Origin: Aquatica leii
Lineage: Eukaryota; Arthropoda; Insecta; Coleoptera; Lampyridae
Assembly (NCBI GenBank): GCA_035610365.1
Contig: CM069432.1
Span: 235,256,104 to 235,320,103 of the forward strand
Direction: 5' to 3'
Length of the DNA: 64,000 nucleotides
Part shown: positions 56,396-64,000 of the stretch, piece by piece
How positions within the stretch are numbered: position 1 is the stretch's first letter
Layout: every line of letters begins with the position of its first letter
Made by a program: the position numbers and the translations under genes
Notes under the pieces: model-generated
Databases searched by the model: none
Seen by the model: the letters and a program-made list of their open reading frames with translations, nothing else
Told to the model about the DNA's origin: nothing

Positions 56396-56650
56396 CTCCG
56401 ACCCTACTTTTTATATACGTATACCTGTATCTTCACCTCCACTCTATTCTGAAGCACCACTGTTTGTCATCATCTCCTCGACAATTTCATCCAATCCTAT
56501 TTCAGTAAACGGATATTTGATATCTTTAAAACCCCTTGTATTAAACAAAAAAAGATTTACTACATTATGTCGAATAAAATACAGTAAACTACACGTTGAC
56601 TCCACTATGAATGTACAAAGTCGTCGCTCTATTACGGCCAAACACACACT

Positions 56651-58770
56651 GGCGTTCGTTTGTCTGTTTAAAGGTAATTTAACGTTTAAAAGATCCCTAG
56701 TGGCGTAAAACTTGAAATTAATTGATTTTTAATGTATATATAACTTAAAAAAATTAGAGACTCTTTGTATCAGGTTAAAGGTTAACAAGTCAATATCGCT
56801 AGTCTAGTTAAAAACTATATCAGCGACATCAATGTTTTCCAGAACAAAAAGTTAACTTTTCCTCTATGACTTTTAACAAATGATATTACCAGTCAGAAAT
56901 TTTATTTATAAGTATAATATTTCAAATGTTGTGTAAAATATATAACTCTTGATTTTGATGTATAAAAAAAATTATTTAGTGTGACAAACGTTGCTTTTAA
57001 ATTTAACGGAAAATTTTTGATGCTAAAAACAGGAAAATATCAGTTTTTAGTTGACAGCTAAGTAGCAAATCTAAAATGATATTTTAAAAAAATGTAAAAT
57101 AATTATGTTAATTATTAAATTTGGAATTACAACATAACATAACATCTGTTCAATCTATACAAGTTTGTGTTATTAGCGACTGCATCGTGAAAATGTTTTG
57201 TTGTTGGGCACCCAGAAATTATTCTAATTTTAAATTTCAAGTGTATGACTATGTACCAAGCTTTGTTTTAGTGTATGCCACGCCCTCTTTGAGACATAAT
57301 TGAACATGTTATTTTTTTAAGATTATGTAATTTAAATATCAGGTATATAGTAATACAGATATGTTGACAATAAAATATTTCTAAAAAAAAGTTTGCAACT
57401 TATTGTAAAAGTTAATGCAAATCTTTGACATTTACTTTACTTTCCGATATTGTGCCACCAAATTGCCGTGCAGTATTTTTAAATAAAACGGAAGTGTCAG
57501 AATGTTTATTGCTTACTACACTATCGGCAAATAAATTAAAAATTGTAATTAATAAGTTTTATTTTTAATTTATTTAAGAATGTAGAATTTAATTTTTCTA
57601 TTAGAACCTAATTTACGCACTTTAACGTTTTCAAATAATTTTTTTTTTATATTGAAATTTAAAGTAAGATTAGTATTATTAATAAAATACATTGTAGCTA
57701 ATAACAGAAAATATAAATTCCTTTTATTAGAATTTATATTTTTGTTGAAGAGACATTCTAATCCCTTTCTAAAAATTGTACACCGTTACTTCAAACATCC
57801 TTACTCTACTTATGCCATAAAAATTACTATTACTCATTAATATGAGTTAAACCGATCCGGACAATTAAACGCAAAAGAAAATAGCATTAAAATAAATACT
57901 TATTATATTAAAATCAAATAATTAAATTATAAATGTTTGCTTTTTCTGATTAGTAATTATTTATTAATTATTGTTTTAAAAAATTGCTATTGCTCATTAA
58001 ATTGTATAAATACTTTCTTAACTAACTTAGACAGTTATTTTTACCTTTCCTTATAAATGCTTATGTTTAAAAAAAAACTGACATAATAGATGAAACATTT
58101 CATAAAGAAATTCAAATTGTATATTTTTTATTAATGAAATTATGTAGCATCAAACTTGCTGTTACTAATTTACACAATTGTTTTTTGTTTTAATATTGTT
58201 AAAACTACATTTAGTTTGTTTTGTGTTTTTTTTGTTAAAAACAGATTGTTTTGTTATAACATTTGTTGTGTCATTATCAGTTATCTCCTGTCTTTCTTAT
58301 TAGTTTCTTGTTTTATCAAATAATTTGTAGTTACAGTTATGCATTATGTAAAAGTATATTGATAATATATTTTAATGATCAAGTATTTAACTAAAACAAT
58401 TTTTTAAGGACTGCCTGGGTCGTTTTTGTTAACTTGTCGTCACTTGCAATTTTTTCTTTGCGATTACCACTAAAGTTTGAAATTTATTGTTGTATCGATG
58501 TATTAACTATTGTCAAAAAATTTTCATCTGGTTTTTTTTACTTCGTTTAAAAAACAAATAAAAAGGTTAAGTGACGCTAAATAACGTGCCTTAAAATGTT
58601 AACATACCAAGATGCATCGACAAAACCGATCGCAGTCAGGGTTAATTTGTTTTCTTGAATGAGTAAGCAAATACCACGTGATCTGACGTAGACCAATGCA
58701 CTTGCAAATTACTTCGGCGACATAGTTCTAACGCGATGAGAAACAATCTATTTTGTTTTGGCATCGACAT
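56651..58770. other. No recognised feature
   Basis: Very AT-rich, with only short low-complexity frames. Confidence 0.5.
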
Positions 58771-58779
58771 CGCTTTATT

Positions 58780-59080
58780 TAGTATGCGCGGTCTCATAAA
58801 AAAGTAAAGGTTTGTTTTACATAAGTATAACATCAAAGTAACGACCGCCACCGCGACCTAAACCAAGCTAAACCGCACTAATCTACTGTGTATTTTCGGT
58901 ATGTTCGTACACCTCGACATTAACATTGGTGTAAACATCATAGTAAGCAACAAAGATAAACATCTTCGGTATGTCTGATTTAATTAAAAAAATAAAGGTC
59001 TGTTAGATGTGACATTTGTGTAGCGATTGCAGCCACGACCTAAACCTCAATCATCGATGCATCTTTGGTATGTTTGCACT
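58780..59080. repeat. Diverged tandem repeat, about 188-bp period
   Basis: TAAAGGTTTGTT ... GCGACCTAAACC ... TTTCGGTATGTTCG (58805-58912) recurs as TAAAGGTCTGTT ... ACGACCTAAACC ... TTTGGTATGTTTG (58993-59078). A CATCTTCGGTATGT copy lies between them at 58962. There is no coding content. Confidence 0.5.
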
Positions 59081-59950
59081 CTTAAACTGCTTTTAAAACC
59101 TTGAGCACAAATTATTAAATAATATTCATAGATTTGTAAACAACTGTAAATATTTTGGAAATTTTGGGTTCTAAAATTTTGTGTATCTTGAATATAGCGG
59201 CTTATGAGGTTTACTCACAGCACCATCTTGAAAAAAAAACGTGTAAATACTTTTTCAGTTCGCGATAGACAAAAAACTTGATCTTAACTATGTATCGATT
59301 GACGTAAATTTTCTACAAGATTTTTTGCATTTTGTGTGAGTACGCCAATGTTTATAAACATTTCTCTAAGCAAACGACCACACGTAAAGTGTTTTCATAC
59401 ACAAAACTGGCATGTAATGTACCCATGTTTCATTTCCGGCCACCGCTTAGTTTGGTGCAACGTAATTTCAGCTTTTAAGCAGCTATGCTAACACTTAAAC
59501 AATCTGTTTGTTTGTAATCATTTGCAATAGTCCCAGCTTTTTTTTCTGACACTATTGCTAAAGACTAGCACTTATGACAGCCTCAATAGCATCTACCGTA
59601 AAGGCTACCAAAACTTCTTTTGTAAAAATTGTAAGGAACACCGTAAACTTTTTACGGTTTTTATAGTTTTGAGTAATCCGTCTTTCTCTTCTTCAAATAC
59701 TACTAGTGTTAGTGTTCTTTTCTAATATAAAGTAAGTCAAATAATCAATTTTCGTAACAAAAAAAGCACATTGTTAGGTTCGTGTTGCTGCTGATTATAT
59801 GAGAGCCCAGTAGAATTTTCACTGTTAGTAAAAAATACTGAATATGCGATAACAAAATCAATTCAAGACAATCGTAGAATATATGTGGAAAATTAACACA
59901 TTAAAAAAGCGAACACAAATACCTAAGTACAACAATTAGTAAGGGCAATA
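59081..59950. other. No recognised feature
   Basis: AT-rich spacer without a motif I can name. Confidence 0.45.
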
Positions 59951-59954
59951 ATTA

Positions 59955-60250
59955 CCAAAACACTGAAGAAGATTGACGTAAAGAGACTGGAGTCATTTAA
60001 GATGTGGGTATATCAGAGAATGTTGAAGATATCGTGTGTGTATTAAATAACAAACGTGGAAGTAATAAGGAGAACGTTGAATAAACGAGTTTACAAAATT
60101 ATTATATATTGAACACATAATAAAAAGACAAAAATACCAACTACTCCGAGTTATCATGCAAAAAAAATGTAACGGAAAAAAATCAATTAAAAGAATGAAA
60201 AACCCATGGCTGAAGAACTTTAGAGATTGTTAAGCTTAGAAACTTAGAAC
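59955..60250 (+). pseudogene. RTE LINE fragment 3, 3' tail
   Basis: The plus strand reads KKIDVKRLESFKMWVYQRML, KISCVY, TNVEVIRRTLNKRVYKI and, after shifts, KNEKPMAEEL. This matches the C-terminus of arthropod RTE proteins (R-E-FE-W-YRRMLKI-W-D--TN-EVLRR-N ... W--NLR-W). Only this tail is present, consistent with strong 5' truncation. Orientation is opposite to the other two RTE copies. Confidence 0.65.
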
Positions 60251-60530
60251 CAGATGCATGTTTAAATGAAATTGTTAATTTTTAAAATTACTTTCTTTTT
60301 CTTAAATAACATTTTTGTTTTTATTTAAATTATTTTAATTTTTATTTAATTTTCTTGTTAATAATATTATTATTTTAAATACCTTTCTCGTAAAAAAATT
60401 TGTTTAATTTATATTGTCATTTTGACAGAAACTGTTTAATTTTAATTTATTAGTTTATTTATTAATTGTAAGTATATTAAGAATTTTAAGGTTTAGATTT
60501 TACTATTAAGTTGATAATTTTAGAGGCCTG

Positions 60531-62890
60531 GTGATGACTGTTAGGTTGAAACTTGTAGCCGCAAATAATTAATATATAAAAAATAAATATATGGGAAAGG
60601 TATTGACTTATTTACAATTATAATTGAACATCTCATTTTGTGTTAAAGACTTTATAATGGACAATACAATCATCAATAATGGTTGCCGTTTAAATATTTT
60701 CCATTCTTATCTACAATCAAACTTTAAAATTAAAAGAACTTTATTAAAAATCTGGTTTAATAGCACCTGTTTAAGAAATCAAGTATTTCCAAACTATATA
60801 AAACTTACGACTAAAAATAAATCAGTTCAAGCAATCAACGGTATAATTAAAAGTAAACAAACTTGGCTACATAATGAAATTAAACATTGGTATCAAGTTA
60901 GAAATAATTTAAATCTAGTACTATATAAGCAACATTCCACTCTTTTTCAATATTTCCATAGTATAGAAATTGATTTAATTATTAATTTTGTTAAAGATGA
61001 AGTTTTTGAATTTGGTTCTCAACTTTTTACTAAACTTAATTCAAAAATTAGAAAATTAATACAAAATAAGGTATCTTTTAATTCACATTTACAAACACAA
61101 CCTGTATTTAGTCAGATTCCAGACTTCACTTTTTATAATAGATTAATTAATTGATGTACTTTAAAATTTGAAAAAGATGAGATTGAGTGTCTTAAACTTG
61201 GTCTCAAACACAATAATGATAATCTTAATACTAAGCTTTTAGATGAATTCAAAACTGATTTAGAATGCATTTTACATAAAACTTCAAACTTTATTGATTC
61301 TAATTATTTTAGAATTATTTGTAACCAAAAGTTAAAAAATATTACTTCGTCTCACGGAAAAGTTAACAATAAAATATTAGATGCTGTTAAAATAAAACAA
61401 AAGAGAGATAATCTAATATTTACTAAGGCTGATAAAGGGAATACTTTGATTATAATAAACAAAACTGATTATATTGACAAAGTTAATAACTTTCTGGACT
61501 CTGATGATTTTCAAAATACTAATATAAATTTTCTTTTATTTTCCAACAAAGTTAAAGATTTCATTATCAGGAACAAAGATATTTTGTCTGAATTTTTTAA
61601 TACCAAACATTATAATTTACTATTAATGAACCCATCTTTACCTTTTCTATATGGCTTTCCAAAAATTCATAAACTAAACAATCGCCTATTAGACCTATTG
61701 TTTCTTTTTATAACACTCCTGTTTCTAAAATTTCATCTTGGTTAAATCAAACTTTACGTTCTTACCTTAACTTTTGATTTCCTTTTTCTATTTCTAATTC
61801 ACAATCACTAGCTTATGAATTAGTTGGTTTAACTTTAGATACAAATTGTTTTCCAAACATTCCTTTTATAGAATGCCAAAATATTGTTAATGAACATCTA
61901 TTTGAATCTAACCTTCCTGATCATATTTACGAATTTTTATCTGATTGTCTAAAATTATGTTTAAATCAGAATTTTTTCAATTTTAATAATCAAACTTATA
62001 TTCAAAAAACAGGTCTGCCTATGGGTAACAATCTTTCACCTATACTGGTTGAAATTTTCCTTACTAACTTAGAAATTAAGAACCTTTTTTTGAATAATTT
62101 AATTTAAAAACATTTTATTTACTATAAAAGATATGTTGACGATATTTTGGTTGTATTTAAAGGTAATAATTATAATTTAGATCTTTGTTTTAATATTCTA
62201 AATTCATTACATCCTAACATTAAATTCACTTTTGAAAAATAATCTTATAACGTTCTTAATTTTTTAGACTTAACTTTAAATAGAGTTAATAATTCTGTCA
62301 AAATTGGCATTCATCGTAAAAATACTACTACTGATCATGTCATTCCTTTTTCTTCTTTTCATTCTTTTTCACACAAAATGTCATCTTTTAGATTCTTTTT
62401 TAATCGTTTATACAAATTACCTCTTGATAAATTTAATTTTAATAACATTATTTATAATTTAGCAAATAATAATAATTATCCTTTAGATATGATCAAAAAA
62501 ATTAAAAACAAAAAATTTTTAATTCCATTAATATTAAAAACATTTCAACTCTTACTCCACTTTCAGATAAGATTAAAAAGACGTATTTTTCTCTTCCTTA
62601 CATTGGTCGCTCTTCTCTTCAGTTTCAATTTTTTTTAAAAAGCATAATATTAATATTTCTTTTCCATCTAAATTTAAGTTAAAACCTTCACTTGTCAATA
62701 GTAAAGGTAAAGTTGATATTCTGAATAAATCTGGTGTTTACAAATTAAATTGTGGCAGCTGTAACTCTTTTTATATTGGCAAACCGGCCGTAAATGAAAA
62801 AGACATTGAATTATTTACAATTATATTTACTAAGTATGTTTTTGTATTGCATCGTTTTGTTAAGCATAAGTGCTCACTTCATCAGGGCAT
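60531..62890 (+). pseudogene. Penelope-like element, most complete copy in the window
   Basis: An N-terminal frame (60624-61154; FHSYLQSNFKIKRTLLKIWF, KQTWLHNEIKHWYQVRNNLN) is followed by TKADKGNTLIIINKTDYIDK and VNNFLDSDDFQNTNINFLLF (61420-61520). MNPSLPFLYGFPKIHKLNN ends near 61685 and, after a shift, RPIVSFYNTPVSKISSWLNQ follows. RT motifs then run in one frame: QKTGLPMGNNLSPILVEIFL (62003-62060) and KRYVDDILVVFKG, with YVDD at 62132-62143. Next are FLDLTLNRVNN, HSFSHKMSSFRFFFNRLYKL and the nuclease start NKSGVYKLNCGSCNSFYIG (62727-62785), after which the GIY-YIG domain is truncated. ATTGACTTATTTACAATTATA (60602) recurs as ATTGAATTATTTACAATTATA (62804), a terminal direct repeat. A handful of stops and shifts inactivate it. 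Confidence 0.85.
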
Positions 62891-62949
62891 CATTGTTGTT
62901 GAGGCGTTTTTTAGGATCAAAACTTTTCTAGGAAAATCAAAACGTAGCC

Positions 62950-63790
62950 AATACTAATCCGCTAAGAATCAGTAATGTGAATGCGATATCAAAACAAATA
63001 GAATCCATACACTACACAGTTTGGAAAATTTAACGGAAAATCCTAAAAATAAATTTCCATAAACTGCAAATGCTGTTTGAATCAAATGATACAGATTTTG
63101 CTCTTAAGTACGATTTTTTATTAAAAATATTGCTCAGATGGTAATTGAACCCGAATGGTTATTTCGTATTTTATGAACGGATGAGCTTCATTTTTCTCTA
63201 AATGGTAGAGTTATTACTCAAAACTGTCAAATATGGTCAAGACAAAACGTACATGAAATCGATCAGAAAGTTCATGACAAAAAGGTCACCATCTGGTTCA
63301 GTTACACAGCTAATTTATTTATTGGTTCATACTTTTTGAAAAAAATACAGAAAGGTGAAGTCGCATCTATAACTGTGATTAGTAAACAATAGCTGCAAAT
63401 GTTAAGGAATTATGGAGTTCTACAATTGCAAAACGAGCACGAAGAAATTGAAGACATAATTTTTATTCAACATAAAGGAATCTTCGCACATTTACCGACT
63501 AGTTAAAGCATTGTTAACTGCGTTTTTTTACGATTGTGTTATAAGGAAACATTTCGCAAATTCCTGATCTGAACCTATCGGATTACTGGTTGTGTGCTTA
63601 TTTGAAAAAAAAATGGTATTTAGAACTACCAACTACGATGGAGAAATTTATAACAGTATTAGACAGCCAATTCGTGCAAGTTAACCAGAAATGGTAAATA
63701 TTGCTGTATATAGTTTGGAAGAGCGGTTTGTTATTTTACAACAACAAAATGGAGGTTATATTGAGCATTAGCCATTTACATTTTGTTATT
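62950..63790 (+). pseudogene. Mariner-type transposase pseudogene
   Basis: The plus strand reads TDELHFSLNGRVITQNCQIW, SRQNVHEIDQKVHDKKVTIW and FSYTANLFIGSYFLKKIQKG (63175-63350). Then come PDLNLSDYWLCAYLKKKWYL with MEKFITVLDSQFVQVN (63570-63690). It ends like NGGYIEH after a shift (63750-63770). These are the catalytic-core blocks of an insect mariner-like transposase: T-DE-HF-L-G-VN-QN-R-W, then the region before the second Asp, then PDL-P-DYW-W--LK. The stop at 63390 and shifts break it. Upstream DNA-binding domains are not evident. Confidence 0.7.
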
Positions 63791-63799
63791 AATTTTTTA

Positions 63800-64000
63800 G
63801 AAACGTATAATAAGTGCTGGACCACCATCCTGCATACAACAAACTTGGTGATTTTCACCCGCAACATCATTTAGTTGTGGAAACACTTCTTCTAGTAGAA
63901 GGTAATGATATTTTATGGAAGTAAGTGTACCTTTAATGAAAAAAGGACCAATAACATGACTTCCCAGCAAGCCCATCCAAACATTGACAGTTTGCCGCCA
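63800..64000 (-). pseudogene. Mariner-type transposase fragment, cut by window edge
   Basis: The minus strand reads WRQTVNVWMGLLGSHVIGPF, FIKGTLTSIKYHYLLLEEVF and then CCMQDGGPALIIRF. This corresponds to the V-VW-G-LG--IIGPFFI-GTLTS--Y--LL--E ... -QDGAP-H block of insect mariner-like transposases. The catalytic D of QDGAP is kept as QDGGP. It faces the plus-strand mariner relic directly to its left, so the two are separate insertions or an inverted pair. Confidence 0.7.

Noticed and set aside
1..64000. CRISPR arrays, bacterial operons, tRNA or rRNA genes
   Set aside because: No regularly spaced direct repeats with unique spacers, no tRNA-like cloverleaf with GGTTCGAATCC-type box, and no rRNA sequence was seen; the DNA is eukaryotic repeat DNA.

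Overview
The window is AT-rich eukaryotic DNA, most likely from an insect. It carries arthropod-type RTE LINE, hAT, P/THAP, PIF/Harbinger, mariner, pogo-like, Kolobok-like, BEL/Pao, Copia and Penelope-like (PLE) sequence, nearly all decayed. A beetle is possible from the style of the RTE and hAT proteins, but this cannot be shown from the sequence alone. I found no clear multi-exon host gene, rRNA or tRNA. The region reads as a transposon graveyard with several layers of nesting.

Layout. 1-0.4 kb: a remnant of a DUF7869-like repeat protein. 0.6-1.4 kb: a PLE-type terminal-repeat array with two hammerhead ribozymes. 1.4-4.8 kb: a hAT pseudogene split by a 5'-truncated RTE LINE with a 10-bp target-site duplication (TSD). 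5.3-6.65 kb: a second DUF7869-like remnant. 7.3-13.6 kb: two PLE copies in opposite orientation, interrupted by a P-type transposase and a Harbinger-like hairpin MITE. 13.7-18.8 kb: an RTE LINE split by a complete hAT element (15378-18537) with 8-bp TSD, terminal inverted repeats (TIRs) and a reconstructable four-exon transposase. 20-22.5 kb: mariner and Harbinger fragments. 24.7-25.7 kb: a TTAA-flanked, Kolobok-like deleted element. 26-30 kb: a possible host terminal exon, an unassigned coding fragment and a THAP domain. 31.7-36.2 kb: a fold-back PLE, a recurrent insect repeat protein, LTR-like DNA and the tail of a pogo/Tigger-like transposase. 36.5-42.9 kb: a BEL/Pao retrotransposon split by a 3-kb TIR element that itself holds a PLE palindrome and a small spliced ORF. 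42.9-51.9 kb: more PLE, a BEL/Pao tail, and a head-to-head PLE pair with a second P-type transposase. 54-60 kb: Copia gag, a small spliced ORF, a short tandem repeat and an RTE tail. 60.5-62.9 kb: the most complete PLE. 62.95-64 kb: two mariner fragments.

The recurring theme is PLE ends. At least four loci have PLE termini in inverted pairs. Many of these ends carry a CTGANGA / stem / GAAAC signature, which at two adjacent sites is a complete type I hammerhead ribozyme. Calls rest on reading the translated frames and repeats by eye; no database search was possible.
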